Below, piece by piece: positions 43,220-52,854 of a DNA stretch of 64,000 nucleotides. Within the stretch, counting starts at the first letter, position 1, and each line of letters starts with the position of its first letter. The position numbers and the translations under genes are program-made. The DNA lies in contig NZ_JARXWI010000013.1 of the NCBI RefSeq assembly GCF_029893085.1, forward strand, positions 1 to 64,000, read 5' to 3'. A model generated the notes under the pieces. It made no database searches, had not been told where the DNA came from, and worked only from the letters and a program-made list of their open reading frames with translations. Source of the stretch: Parabacteroides sp. PFB2-10. Lineage in GTDB: Bacteria; Bacteroidota; Bacteroidia; Bacteroidales; Tannerellaceae.

Positions 43220-46200
43220 ATTCACCATCTTACGTGCCTCCTCCTCGGAGAGACGACGGCGGGAGGCATAGTCGGCAAGCTGGTCTTCGCCAATGGCTCC
43301 GATGAGGAAATAATCGGCTTCAGGATGGGCGATATAGAGTCCGCTGACAGAGGCTGTCGGCAACATGGCACCGTTCTCCGTCAGGCGAATGCCGATGCGG
43401 GAGATATCCAACAGGCGGTCAATCGTGAAGTTCAGTCCCTGATCGGGCAAGGATGGATAACCAATGGCCGGACGGATCCCTTGGTAGTGCGCTTTGAATA
43501 GCTCTTCCACCGGTAAAGACTCCTCGGGGGCATATCCCCAGAACTCCGTTCGTACCTTTTTATGGAGGTACTCGGCAGTGGCCTCGGCCAGGCGGTCGGT
43601 TACTGTTTGCAACAACAGGGCATTGTAGGTATCGCCATCGGCTTCAAACTGTTGCTTCAGGTAATCCATGCCGGCTCCTCCGGTTACGGCAAAGGCGCCC
43701 ACATAATCGGTTCTGCCTTCTGTTCGCGGCATCACATAGTCGGCCAGCGAGCGGCAAACCGCTTCGTCGCGCTTGGCTTGCTGACGCAACATCGGGAATG
43801 ACTCCTCGCCTATATAGAGCGTATCGTTCTCACTATAAGCTGGAAAGAGGCCGTAAACCGCCTTGCAATATTCCGCTTTCAGTCCGACAAGGCGATCCAA
43901 CAGGCGGTTGGCATCCTTATAGAGCTGCATCGCTTCAGCCGCTTTGCCTCTTTTCTCTTCCGGAAACGAGGAGAGCCAGGAGGCACGACAGGCATCACAA
44001 CCGTGCAAACGGGTGATCTCCGCATAGGAGGCGCCTAACTTCCAGGCGGAAAAGAAATAGGTCCAATTGATATAAGGAATGACCTCTTCCACGGGGATAT
44101 AGGAAATTTCCTGGATTCCTTTCTGTTGAGGCTCGACAGGCGAATAGGTTTGCCAGTCGATTGAAATTCGGTTTTCACGCGCTTTTTGCAAAGAAAGAAG
44201 AGAAATCTCTTTCTGGTTTACGCCCAAACACAAGGCTTCTTGCTCTTTGTTTAATTCTTCGATAAAAGCATCGCGTGTCAGGGGATTTAATAGTTTGGCA
44301 GCCACCAATGGAGTCTGCGACGCATCGACCACATGGATCACCGGATAGTTATAATGAGGAGCGATCTTCACAGCCGTATGCAACTTAGAGGTCGTGGCTC
44401 CACCGATCATCAACGGAATCTGCAAACCGGCTTTCTGCATCGCGTCGGCTACCTGAACCATCTCGTCCAACGAGGGGGTAATCAGGCCGGAGAGGCACAC
44501 CAGATCGGGTTTTTCCTCGATGGCTTTGCGGATAATCTCTTCTGCCGGCACCATAACACCCAGGTCGATCACTTCGTAATTGTTGCAGGAGAGGACGATA
44601 GAGACGATGTTCTTGCCGATATCATGCACATCACCTTTCACGGTGGCAAACAATACCTTACCGGCTTTCGAGGAGGCCTCGGCGGCTTTCTGCTTTTCAA
44701 TGACCGGTTGCAGAATGGCAACCGCCTTTTTCATCGTACGGGCTGTCTTCACTACCTGCGGGAGAAACATCTTGCCTGCCCCGAAAAGCTCACCGACCCG
44801 GTTCATTCCGTTCATCAGCGGGCCGTCGATAATGTCTACCGCCTGCGGATATTGCTGCAAAGCCTCTTGGATATCGGCCTCCAGCCAATCGGTAAGGCCT
44901 TTCATCAAAGCCTGCTCCAGTCGTTCGCCGACCGGGCTTTCGCGCCATATCTCTTGTTTCTTTTCAAGTGTATCGGGTGTTTGTGGCTGTTGGTTCTGCG
45001 CATAGGTGATCAATTCGTCCACCGCTTCCGCACGGCGCGCCAGGATTACATCCTCCAAAAGACTGCGTAATTCGGCGCTTATATCATCGTATTGTACAGC
45101 TGTCGAAGGGTTCACAATGCCCATATCCATGCCTTTCGCTATGGCGTGGTAGAGGAATACGGCGTGCATCGCTTCGCGCAAATAGTTATTGCCCCGGAAA
45201 GAGAAAGAGAGATTGCTGATGCCGCCGCTGACTTTAGCGCCCGGCAGGTGCTTTTTGATCCATTCCACCGTACGAATAAAGGCCAGGGCATACCCATTGT
45301 GTTCCTCGATACCGGTGGCAATCGCCAGTACATTCGGGTCAAAAATGATATCCTGCGGAGGGAATGCTATCTTCTGTGTGAGCAAACGGTACGCCCGTTC
45401 GCATATTTCAATCTTGCGCTCGTAGGTGTCGGCCTGCCCTTTCTCGTCGAAAGCCATGACAACGACGGCGGCTCCTAAGCTGCGAATACGCGTTGCACGA
45501 GCCAGAAACACCTCTTCGCCCTCTTTCAGTGAGATGGAGTTGACGATGCTTTTGCCTTGTACACACATCAATGCCTGTTCGATCACCTCCCACTTCGAGG
45601 AATCGATCATCACAGGGACACGGGCTATATCGGGCTCCGCGGCGATAAGATGCAGGAAGTGACACATCTCCTTCGCGGTATCCAGCATACCATCGTCCAT
45701 ATTGATATCGATCACCTGCGCACCATCTTCCACCTGCTTGCGGGCAATCGAGAGGGCTTCTTCCTGTTTCCCCTCTTTAATCAGACGAAGAAACTTGCGT
45801 GAACCCGCCACATTGCAGCGTTCACCGATATTGATAAAGTTATTTTCCGGTTTTATTTCAAGCAGTTCCAGACCCGACAGCCAAAGATCAGTCGGCTTTT
45901 CTGCCGGGATATGCGGCTTAGCTCCCCGTACAAAGGCAGGGTATTGGGCGACATGATCGGGCGTCGTGCCGCAGCATCCGCCTAAGATATTCACTAATCC
46001 CTCTTCGACAAACGGCCGGACATGCGTAGCCATCAATTCAGGCGTCTCATCGTATGTGCCGAAACTATTGGGAAGCCCCGCATTTGGGTAGGCACTGATA
46101 TAGTAAGGTGCTACGCTGGCCAATTCCTTCAGGTAAGGTTTCATATCGGCCGCGCCAAACGAACAATTCAATCCGATGCTAATGATCGGCGCATGCTGCA

Positions 46201-46930
46201 CAGAGGCCAGAAACGCAGCCAGTGTTTGTCCGGAGAATGTGCGCCCCCCTTTCCCGGAAAGGGTGACGGAGAGCATGATCGGAAGCTCTTTATCTTTTTC
46301 TTTCAATACATCCACAGCCGCTTCCAATCCGGCTTTGGCATTGAGCGTATCGAATACGGTCTCGAAAAGAAGAATATCCACGCCTCCATCCACCAATGCC
46401 TCGATCTGTTCCTTGTAGGCGTCGTAAAGATCGCGATAGCTTACCGCCCGGTAGGCAGGATCATTCACATCCGGGCTCATGGAGGCGGTCTTATTGGTCG
46501 GACCGATAGAGCCTGCCGTAAAGAGTATACGATCGGTGCCGGCGGCACAGCTGTCTACCGCCTCCCTCACTAACCGGGCAGCGGCCAGGTTAATCTCCCG
46601 TACCTGTTGTTGCATGCCATAATCAGCCAGTGATATGGCATTGGCATTAAATGTATTAGTAGTGATTATATCCGCGCCGGCTCGCAGGTAATCCGCATGG
46701 ATGGAAGCAAGCACATCGGGGCGTGTCAGGCATAAAAGATCGTTATTCCCTTTTTGTTGTTCCGGAACGTCGCGGAATTGCTCTCCCCTGTAATCTTCTT
46801 CCGTCAGTTGAAAGCGTTGGATCATCGTACCCAATCCGCCATCCAAGACGAGGATGCGAGTTGATAATTGATGACTGAATATGGATAAAGGAGAGGAGGG
46901 TGAAGGGGTTATTTGCTTATTTGTATGCAT
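43211..46930 (-). CDS. metH: Cobalamin-dependent methionine synthase
   Basis: The protein has the full modular order: homocysteine S-methyltransferase domain ([15 protein letters not shown], zinc cysteines around LNCSFG and [11 protein letters not shown]), pterin-binding domain ([18 protein letters not shown]), cobalamin cap and B12-binding domain with [11 protein letters not shown] (histidine ligand), and the SAM-binding activation domain (about the last 330 residues, with [14 protein letters not shown]). It transfers methyl from methyltetrahydrofolate to homocysteine. No cobalamin riboswitch is visible directly upstream, where smpB lies. The start is taken as ATG 46930; the ATG at 46984 is an alternative. 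Confidence 0.96.
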
Positions 46931-47014
46931 ATTGTCAAAGTAATTATAGTGTAGAGGATTTATTGTCAATAGCTTATCAGTCATCCATTGTCAATTATCC
47001 ATTTAAAAACCGCT

Positions 47015-47476
47015 TTAGCGTTTAAACGCCCTGTCCATTTCGCGTTTATCGTCACGCTCTTTGATCGATTCGCGTTTGTCATACACCTTCTTTCCTTTCC
47101 CGATGGCGATGACGACTTTTGCCAATCCCTTTTCATTGATAAACATGCGGGTCGGAACAATGGTAAAGCCACTATTTGTTGTCGCGCCCTCCAATTTGCG
47201 TATCTCCTTGCGGTTCAATAACAGCTTTCGGTCGCGTCGTGCCGTATGATTATTGTAGGTGCCGTAAAAATACTCCGCGATATACATATTCTTGACCCAC
47301 ACTTCGCCCCTTTCCACTACGCAATAGGTATCCACCAGGCTACCTTTCCCCAGGCGAAGGGATTTGATCTCCGTTCCCGTCAGGACTATGCCTGCCGTAA
47401 ACGATTCGAGCAACTCATAATCAAAAGTTGCCCGTTTATTTTTGATCTGTATGTTATTTGATATCTTTTCTTTCAT
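47015..47476 (-). CDS. smpB: SsrA-binding protein
   Basis: The 153-residue protein matches SmpB throughout: [70 protein letters not shown] and the C-terminal lysine-rich [23 protein letters not shown]. It binds tmRNA for trans-translation. The ssrA gene is not in this window. It is upstream of metH with an 84 bp gap to the ATG at 46930 (30 bp to 46984), and 12 bp after the Yip1-like gene. Confidence 0.97.
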   Translation of the reverse strand: MKEKISNNIQIKNKRATFDYELLESFTAGIVLTGTEIKSLRLGKGSLVDTYCVVERGEVWVKNMYIAEYFYGTYNNHTARRDRKLLLNRKEIRKLEGATTNSGFTIVPTRMFINEKGLAKVVIAIGKGKKVYDKRESIKERDDKREMDRAFKR

Positions 47477-47488
47477 TTTTTCGCTATT

Positions 47489-48055
47489 TCAAAAACGTAA
47501 TCCGGGCATCAATAGCTTCAGAATAATCTCAATCACATTCGGCACAAGCAGAATCATACCCGTAACCACCGCTACAAACTTCACCTTCTCGTTCTCTTCA
47601 ACCTGCATATAGGCGGGTGCCCCTTCCCAAACGATATAGAATGTATAAAGAACAAATATTTTCAAAAAGAAAAACTCCGGAACCAACATCAACAGAGCAG
47701 TAAGCGCAAACAGGAAGGAAGAGGAGTAACCTACAAAATACTGCCAGCGTTTCAGGTCTTTCTCGCGCTTAAACCATCCGCTACCTATCTCATTCAATAA
47801 ATAGACCGTCAGGTGATATCCGCCGAAGAAAGCAACCAACGTGCGGATAGAGGCTTTCAAGGCCACCTCCACATCGAACTCTTTCCGGGTTACTAATATT
47901 CCCAAGAATGCAGCCACCGTAAGCAATCCCATCAAAGGATACACGAATCGTCCCAGAAAGTCTTCCTTTCCTTCTTCCTTATTGGCCAGTTCTTCCCAGG
48001 CTTTTCTGGGTTGCCAGGCGAGCGAAACGACCCATTTGAATATCTCTTTAAACAT
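47489..48055 (-). CDS. Yip1-family membrane protein
   Basis: The 188-residue protein has five hydrophobic segments, starting with FKEIFKWVVSLAWQPRKAWEEL and a P-R-x-x-W motif typical of Yip1/DUF1282-like proteins, and ending EIILKLLMPGLRF. The function is not established in bacteria. Start at 48055 (MFKEIF) is chosen since the residues upstream add no hydrophobic or conserved sequence. It is the first gene of a run with smpB and metH. Confidence 0.75.
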   Translation of the reverse strand: MFKEIFKWVVSLAWQPRKAWEELANKEEGKEDFLGRFVYPLMGLLTVAAFLGILVTRKEFDVEVALKASIRTLVAFFGGYHLTVYLLNEIGSGWFKREKDLKRWQYFVGYSSSFLFALTALLMLVPEFFFLKIFVLYTFYIVWEGAPAYMQVEENEKVKFVAVVTGMILLVPNVIEIILKLLMPGLRF

Positions 48056-48092
48056 AATTTCGTCACACAATTGGTTCTACAAAAGTAGCGAA

Positions 48093-48851
48093 TTAATCGA
48101 TTTCCGATAACAGAACACCATACAAAGCGGTAGACGACCAACTCAAAACACTATCGCCATCTACCACCTGCACCCGGTTTGCATATTGAAACCGGAAAAA
48201 TAACGAGTCTTTTCCTGCTTCCTGCTCTTTCAGGGCAGCTTCTTTGAGGAAAGAGCCCAGATTCAATGCATGTATCTCTGTTACAGTCGACTTCAGCGAG
48301 TCAACCCCTCCTTCACGAATGGCACGCAGACAGAACTCGTAATAGCGGCCTGTTTCTTCCGTTTCACGGAACACACTATCGCGGTTAAACGCCAGCGTAA
48401 AGGCTTCCGTTTGCCCTTCGCGGTGTTCTTTCTGGTCGATATGCACAAAAAAACGTCCTTTCAGAAGTTGTCCTTTATTCATATTCAAGGTCAGAAACTG
48501 CTCGTTTGCGGAAGGAACCGTATCGGGAAGCGCCTCTTCCGTCTCCTCCAACTGATGTTGTCTGACCGGTTCCAAGGTCGACATTTCTACGGTATAGACT
48601 CCTGACTTCGCAGGCTGACTGAAATCGGCTTTAAATTCGACTAAGAAACAATCCCCAGCCTGGCTTCCGTTTAGTTCCGGAAAAGATATCTGTCGGATAT
48701 CCACTCCGTCTGAGGTAGACAGACTCAAAGAGGGTTCTGTTGTAACCACGCCATAGCGGAAATACCCCATACGGTCGCTCGACTCGCCCATACAAGACGT
48801 AAGGCAGAATAAAAGCAGTAGATAGAAGCTATTGAATAAGAAATTTCTCAT
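48093..48851 (-). CDS. Lipoprotein of NigD-like architecture
   Basis: The 252-residue protein has an SPII signal peptide (FYLLLLFCLTSC). The mature part has an N-terminal small beta domain beginning MGYFRYGVV and a C-terminal domain. Its layout resembles the lipoprotein at 49044-49829 (both start with a Met-Gly-Phe/Tyr-Gly-Val segment after the signal), and both are remotely like NigD lipoproteins. The evidence for the family is weak. It has its own promoter and is followed 38 bp later by the Yip1-like gene. Confidence 0.6.
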   Translation of the reverse strand: MRNFLFNSFYLLLLFCLTSCMGESSDRMGYFRYGVVTTEPSLSLSTSDGVDIRQISFPELNGSQAGDCFLVEFKADFSQPAKSGVYTVEMSTLEPVRQHQLEETEEALPDTVPSANEQFLTLNMNKGQLLKGRFFVHIDQKEHREGQTEAFTLAFNRDSVFRETEETGRYYEFCLRAIREGGVDSLKSTVTEIHALNLGSFLKEAALKEQEAGKDSLFFRFQYANRVQVVDGDSVLSWSSTALYGVLLSEID

Positions 48852-48873
48852 GACGGATGCCTTTTAGCTGGGG

Positions 48874-48904
48874 CAAAGATAGTGAATGTTGAATGCAGAG
48901 CCAA
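48874..48904 (-). promoter_or_regulatory. Promoter of the lipoprotein at 48093
   Basis: The minus strand has TATCTTTG (48874-48881), and a TTG lies 20 bp upstream (48902-48904). The spacing matches the Bacteroidota -33/-7 arrangement. The start codon is 23 bp downstream. Confidence 0.6.
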
Positions 48905-48970
48905 GCTTGCTTGAGCTATGCTGAGGCGCATCCTATCTTCGCAGCATTTATATTGCAAATATACGAAAAT

Positions 48971-49018
48971 AAACAAAAAGAGGCGTAACAATGCAGAAAC
49001 TCTGCCATGTTACGCCTC
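48971..49018 (-). terminator. Rho-independent terminator after the ECF operon
   Basis: On the minus strand GGAGGCGTAACATGGCAGA, loop, then TCTGCATTGTTACGCCTC forms a stem of about 16 bp with one mismatch, followed by TTTTTG. It lies 26 bp beyond the stop of the lipoprotein gene at 49044. Confidence 0.9.
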
Positions 49019-49043
49019 CGATTATCGCTGAAATGGTTTATTC

Positions 49044-49829
49044 TTATTGCTGTGGTGCGTCAACTCTTAATCTGTAAGTAGTCACATTATCCCCCCAAAC
49101 AGGAGCACCGGTCTCTTCATCAAAATCTTGCACATGTTTGAATTCAAGGGCAAAGATTGTTCTTCCTGCCGCATATTCTTTATCATTAATCCGCGTAAGA
49201 TGGCCATAGGTATAAAAAGGACTGATATCGGCTAAATCCTTATCACTTCCTTCGCCTTCCGTTTCCATAACACCTCGTACATAGAAGGTATATACGTAAA
49301 CCCCGTCTTTCATAACAGGTTCCGCAGAGGGATCATAGTATAAAGACCAGCTATTTTTCTGTTTTTCCTTTCCAACATATACAGGTGTCAGAAAAAGATA
49401 ATCGCCAATAGCCGCAAAATATTGTGGCGATTCCACACCATAGGCTCCGTGTTTTAAGGCTATTTCACCCGGCAATGCTTCATCTAAATTAGAAACTACC
49501 GGATTAAAGTTTCCCTTGTCTAATTCAACCGGTTTCTGCAACAGGGTAACATAAGCAAATCCATTGGTTGCACTATTCGCATTATTCGGATCGGCTGTGT
49601 CATATTCGAAATTCAACCAAACACAATCGCCGTTCATCAGTGTGTCAAAATCCGTAGCATAAAGCGCTCCCCATCCGTAAACATGTGCAACATTCCTAAA
49701 CATAGCGCCGTTATTTATCACACCAAATCCATACCCTTCTGTTACCGTGTTCGTATCCCCCAAACAAGAGGTAAGCAACATAACTACGGCAGCCATCATG
49801 GCCACTCCCAACATCTTAATCTTTTTCAT
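49044..49829 (-). CDS. Lipoprotein downstream of ECF sigma/anti-sigma
   Basis: The 261-residue protein has an SPII signal peptide (MAAVVMLLTSC). The mature part begins TNTVTEGYGFGVINNGAMFRN and is beta-rich. Its general plan resembles the lipoprotein at 48093-48851, so the two may be distant paralogues with NigD-like character. It is the last gene of the ECF operon (49 bp after the anti-sigma-like gene) and is closed by a strong terminator. It may be a target or partner of the sigma system (inference). Confidence 0.65.
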   Translation of the reverse strand: MKKIKMLGVAMMAAVVMLLTSCLGDTNTVTEGYGFGVINNGAMFRNVAHVYGWGALYATDFDTLMNGDCVWLNFEYDTADPNNANSATNGFAYVTLLQKPVELDKGNFNPVVSNLDEALPGEIALKHGAYGVESPQYFAAIGDYLFLTPVYVGKEKQKNSWSLYYDPSAEPVMKDGVYVYTFYVRGVMETEGEGSDKDLADISPFYTYGHLTRINDKEYAAGRTIFALEFKHVQDFDEETGAPVWGDNVTTYRLRVDAPQQ

Positions 49830-49878
49830 TTCTTTTTTTACTGTTAATAAATTGTATGATTCATATTTGTTTTTTCAT

Positions 49879-51180
49879 CTAAAATCCCAAACGGAAACCC
49901 AGCTGCACACTCAGATTAAATGGTTTTTCCGAATAGATGATCGGATTATCGCTCTTTTCGTCCATAAAGCTACTGCCATTATCGAAATGATAGCCGGCTC
50001 CCACTTCGCCATAGGCACTTAAGAAACGAAGAAGCGGATAGCTCACGCCGGCGCGCGCATTCACCGAAAGCAATGGTTCTTTCATTCGTGTGGATTTCTT
50101 ACTATCGTCCCAGGTCACATTCTGTGAGTTTATATCACGCACCAGTTCACCCTTCTGAGTACCTGCCACGTTCAATTCCGCCAACACACCTGCCGAAGCA
50201 TACACCATAAACCGATTCCATTCTGCAATCTTATAGGTAACCGACAGAGGAATACCGACCATGTGCAGCTGTTGTTTCACCTTCACCTGATAGCCTCCTT
50301 CCACCGGTGTCGTATTCCAGTTAGAAGAAAGATAAGAATAATTCAGACCGCTTTGCAATGCCCAGCGATCGTTCAGGTAATAGTTGATACCCAAGCCAAA
50401 AGAGACTGGTTTGTTGTGATGAATATCCGTTTTAGGCAGCGGCTTGTCTTCCGAGGCGGCATTCAATATAATCAGATCCTCGCTGCGCAGTCCCATGGTG
50501 CTTACCATGTAGTTCGGCACCGAATTGCTGGCTCCTACCGAGACACCACCCGCTCCCATGCCAAAGCCCCAACGGCGGGGTACTTTTTCTTTTTCCGCCG
50601 GGCGGGTCGCCGCATCGGCTAAAAGGACAGGAGCTTCCTGCTCCCTGTCGCCAGGAGATTTCGAAGCCACATCTTCACGCTGCTTATCCACTTCACTTGT
50701 GGCTTCCGAAACCTTCCGTTCATCATCACCGACATCTATAGTCTTCAACTCTTTATCCTCTTCACTTTTCCCAACCGGGAAAATCTCTCTCACTTTTCTT
50801 ATTTCTTTCTTTCCGGCAGATTGATTGGCCAAAACCGGGCGAGTGGCCAGTTCCGGTTGAACCGCCTGATAAGTATCATCCACCACATCTACACCTTTCT
50901 CCATCCGTGTCTTGACCTCTTCTGTCCGGCGTTCTATTTCCTGAGCAATCTGCGGCGAAACATCTTCTGAGTCAATCATAAACAGACCGCCTATCGTAAG
51001 CAAGATAGCAATCGCCGCGGCCGCCACCCAGACTCCGGCTTTCCGATAGAAGGGAACAACCCTGCCAACTGGAAGTCTGCCTGCAATGGCATCCCAATCA
51101 CTGTCTATCGTTTCGGCCTCAAAATCATATAATTTCGACCGGAACAGATCATCAATACTATCTCTTTCTTTATCGTTCAT
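49879..51180 (-). CDS. Putative anti-sigma protein with TM and C-terminal outer-membrane-like domain
   Basis: The 433-residue product starts at ATG 51180 (MNDKERDSIDD), overlapping the sigma gene's stop. Residues 1-50 are a small cytoplasmic segment (SKLYDFEAETIDSDWDAIAGRLP) like anti-sigma N-termini in Bacteroidota. One TM helix follows (VWVAAAAIAILLTIGGLFM). A charged coiled region of about 140 residues comes next. The last ~200 residues have an outer-membrane beta-barrel character (FGLGINYYLNDRWALQSGLNYSYLS, ending VQLGFRLGF). Such fusions could link the inner and outer membranes and sense envelope state. Its partner is the ECF sigma factor. Confidence 0.75.
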   Translation of the reverse strand: MNDKERDSIDDLFRSKLYDFEAETIDSDWDAIAGRLPVGRVVPFYRKAGVWVAAAAIAILLTIGGLFMIDSEDVSPQIAQEIERRTEEVKTRMEKGVDVVDDTYQAVQPELATRPVLANQSAGKKEIRKVREIFPVGKSEEDKELKTIDVGDDERKVSEATSEVDKQREDVASKSPGDREQEAPVLLADAATRPAEKEKVPRRWGFGMGAGGVSVGASNSVPNYMVSTMGLRSEDLIILNAASEDKPLPKTDIHHNKPVSFGLGINYYLNDRWALQSGLNYSYLSSNWNTTPVEGGYQVKVKQQLHMVGIPLSVTYKIAEWNRFMVYASAGVLAELNVAGTQKGELVRDINSQNVTWDDSKKSTRMKEPLLSVNARAGVSYPLLRFLSAYGEVGAGYHFDNGSSFMDEKSDNPIIYSEKPFNLSVQLGFRLGF

Positions 51181-51718
51181 GTACATTATCCTCAAATAAT
51201 TCATTAATCTTACGTTGTAGTATCTGTTTGGCACGAGTGTATTGCGAGCGCGAAGTACTTTCAGTTATACCGAGTGTTTCCCCGATCTCTTTATGCGAAT
51301 AGCCCTCGATCGCAAATAAGTTGAATACCGTACGAAAACCCACCGGCAGCTCATGCACCAACTGCATCAATTCACCGGCTGTCATGGCTGATATCACCGT
51401 ATTGTCGGCAGAGGCCAGCTCCGCCGTGTTATCGAGATCGGTTGATTCCCGCAATACATCTGATCGCCTCAGATATTCCAACGCATTATTAACAAAGATC
51501 TTTCGCATCCAACCTTCAAACGAGCCTGCACTGGCATAAGAGTCCAGACTGGTAAACACTTTTACGAAACCATCCTGAAGCAAATCGCGGGCGGTCTCCC
51601 TATCGCTTATATAGCGCAGGCAAACTCCCAACATCTTGCGGGAATATGTCTCGTAGAGCTCTTTTTGAGCCCGTCTGTTCCCCTTCCTACAACTCTCTAT
51701 CAGTTGTTTCTCGTTCAT
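51170..51718 (-). CDS. ECF-type RNA polymerase sigma factor
   Basis: The 182-residue protein has region 2 (ARDLLQDGFVKVFTSLDSYASAGSFEGWMRKIFVNNALEYLRR) and region 4 (LPVGFRTVFNLFAIEGYSHKEIGETLGITESTSRSQYTRAKQILQ), separated by a short linker. It is sigma-70 ECF type. The next gene starts within its stop region (11 bp overlap), so the two are coupled. By the usual logic the next gene encodes its anti-sigma factor. Target promoters cannot be seen from this window. Confidence 0.93.
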   Translation of the reverse strand: MNEKQLIESCRKGNRRAQKELYETYSRKMLGVCLRYISDRETARDLLQDGFVKVFTSLDSYASAGSFEGWMRKIFVNNALEYLRRSDVLRESTDLDNTAELASADNTVISAMTAGELMQLVHELPVGFRTVFNLFAIEGYSHKEIGETLGITESTSRSQYTRAKQILQRKINELFEDNVHER

Positions 51719-51852
51719 TCAGTCGTGCCATCACTGCCTCCGCAGAGGCCATACAATTAGTATGATGTTTGTAAATACAGAAACGCTGCATGGCTTACAA
51801 AAATCGTCTGTCAAAAAAAACAAAAACGATTTTCGCTTTTGCAAAACAAAGG

Positions 51853-51860
51853 CAAAGATA
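51853..51860 (-). promoter_or_regulatory. -7 element of the ECF operon
   Basis: The minus strand reads TATCTTTG, a TAnnTTTG match about 135 bp upstream of the ECF sigma start. The -33 TTTG is not seen at 19-21 bp, so this is partial evidence. The rest of 51719-51950 is AT-rich without a gene. Confidence 0.45.
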
Positions 51861-51950
51861 AGGGCAAGCAGATAATAACAGTTCGTTTGATAAATATATT
51901 TAACGTATATCCACCTGCTATTTTCCGAAACAGTCCACTATCTTTTTTTC

Positions 51951-52000
51951 AAAAAAATAACGGAACACTAAAGAGTGGGGGTACTCTTTAAGTTCCGTTA
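51951..52000 (-). terminator. Rho-independent terminator of the GIY-YIG-like gene
   Basis: The minus strand gives TAACGGAACTTAAAGAGT, a loop, ACTCTTTAGTGTTCCGTTA and then ATTTTTTT. The stem is about 18 bp with one bulge. It ends the transcript of the gene at 52070-52351, 69 bp beyond its stop. Confidence 0.85.
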
Positions 52001-52069
52001 GAGGGGGTGTATATAGTAAAGGGGGTTAGTGAAGCACCTTTTTAATATCAAACAAGTACATACTTCACT

Positions 52070-52351
52070 TTAAAAACTTCTATATAAAGAAAAATCCTCA
52101 TGCAAATCACGAAAAGTCGGATTATAATAGCGAATCGTATGATACAGGCCTTTGCTACTTAATGTATTCAGAAGCTGCTTATGAGCCAACCCTTCATCGG
52201 TCGAATTAAATTGCTCAAAGTAAAGCAATTCACACCCGTCACTTTCCTGTAACACTTGGGAGAAGGTCTCTGCCGACCGAATACACAAAGGGTGGTCAGT
52301 CCCCTTTTCCCGGTCTATGTAGACCCAGCAATAACGATTCTCGCATTTCAT
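52070..52351 (-). CDS. Degenerate GIY-YIG-like small protein
   Basis: The 93-residue protein (start ATG 52351, MKCENRYCWVYIDREKG) keeps the fold-level pattern of GIY-YIG (UPF0213/URI) proteins. A first strand YCWVYI is present. The middle part LLYFEQFNSTDEGLAHKQLL resembles the family's LVYYEEFDSIEEAIAREKQL, and the end YYNPTFRDLHEDF resembles NPEWRDL. The catalytic GIY...YIG and Arg/Glu positions are replaced or missing, so nuclease activity is doubtful. It has its own terminator. It is divergent from ribF across a 500 bp gap. Confidence 0.65.
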   Translation of the reverse strand: MKCENRYCWVYIDREKGTDHPLCIRSAETFSQVLQESDGCELLYFEQFNSTDEGLAHKQLLNTLSSKGLYHTIRYYNPTFRDLHEDFSLYRSF

Positions 52352-52632
52352 GATTAAAGAATTTATCCAGTTGAACACAGAGCAAAGATGAAAAGAAAAG
52401 CATCAACGCATGTTGCAAATTAGAAAAAACTTGTTTCAATTTCAAAAAAAGCACATCTGTTTGTGTCTTTTTACATCAATTTTAAACGGACTTTTGTCTA
52501 ATCTATTACAAAACAGTCGATTTACGCTGATTGCATTCTTCCCTTCCGGAATACAACAGTTATGTGAAACAGGTTCGATATACAAGAGATGGCACCCTAT
52601 ACCTAAAAAAATCTCATGTTTTTTTGAGCCTT

Positions 52633-52699
52633 GAGAATTCTTTCTCACGATTTTTTCGACCCTGAGAAAAAGTTCTCCCCCGCGTGAGAAAAAATTCTC
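52633..52699. promoter_or_regulatory. Three GAGAA-N4-TTCTC palindromic sites
   Basis: The 14-mers GAGAATTCTTTCTC (52633-52646), GAGAAAAAGTTCTC (52664-52677) and GAGAAAAAATTCTC (52686-52699) are all GAGAA-N4-TTCTC. Centre-to-centre distances are 31 and 22 bp, about three and two helical turns. The cluster lies about 155-220 bp before the ribF start and 280-350 bp from the divergent GIY-YIG-like start. It looks like an operator array for an unknown factor. Confidence 0.55.
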
Positions 52700-52813
52700 T
52701 GGGGCTAAAAATTTGTGAGAATAATGAAACTTCATTTTGTTGATTGGAATAAGAAGAAAAAGGAACGTCCTGTCCAAATAAGAAATGCCGGGCTGTTTGT
52801 AGGCAAAAATAGC

Positions 52814-52821
52814 TATCTTTG
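52814..52821 (+). promoter_or_regulatory. -7 element of ribF
   Basis: TATCTTTG matches TAnnTTTG and lies 33 bp before ATG 52855. A TTTG lies 13 bp upstream, closer than normal. It overlaps the beginning of the longer reading frame (52819), which supports 52855 as the start. Confidence 0.55.
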
Positions 52822-52854
52822 CTCCTATATTCTATTGTAGTGGATATTTTCCTG

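Noticed and set aside
46931-47014. Cobalamin riboswitch before metH
   Set aside because: The gap to smpB is too short and shows no B12-box-like sequence; metH appears to be expressed with smpB.
52410-52777. Two small frames between the GIY-YIG-like gene and ribF
   Set aside because: They overlap the operator-like array, have poor codon use and no recognisable product.
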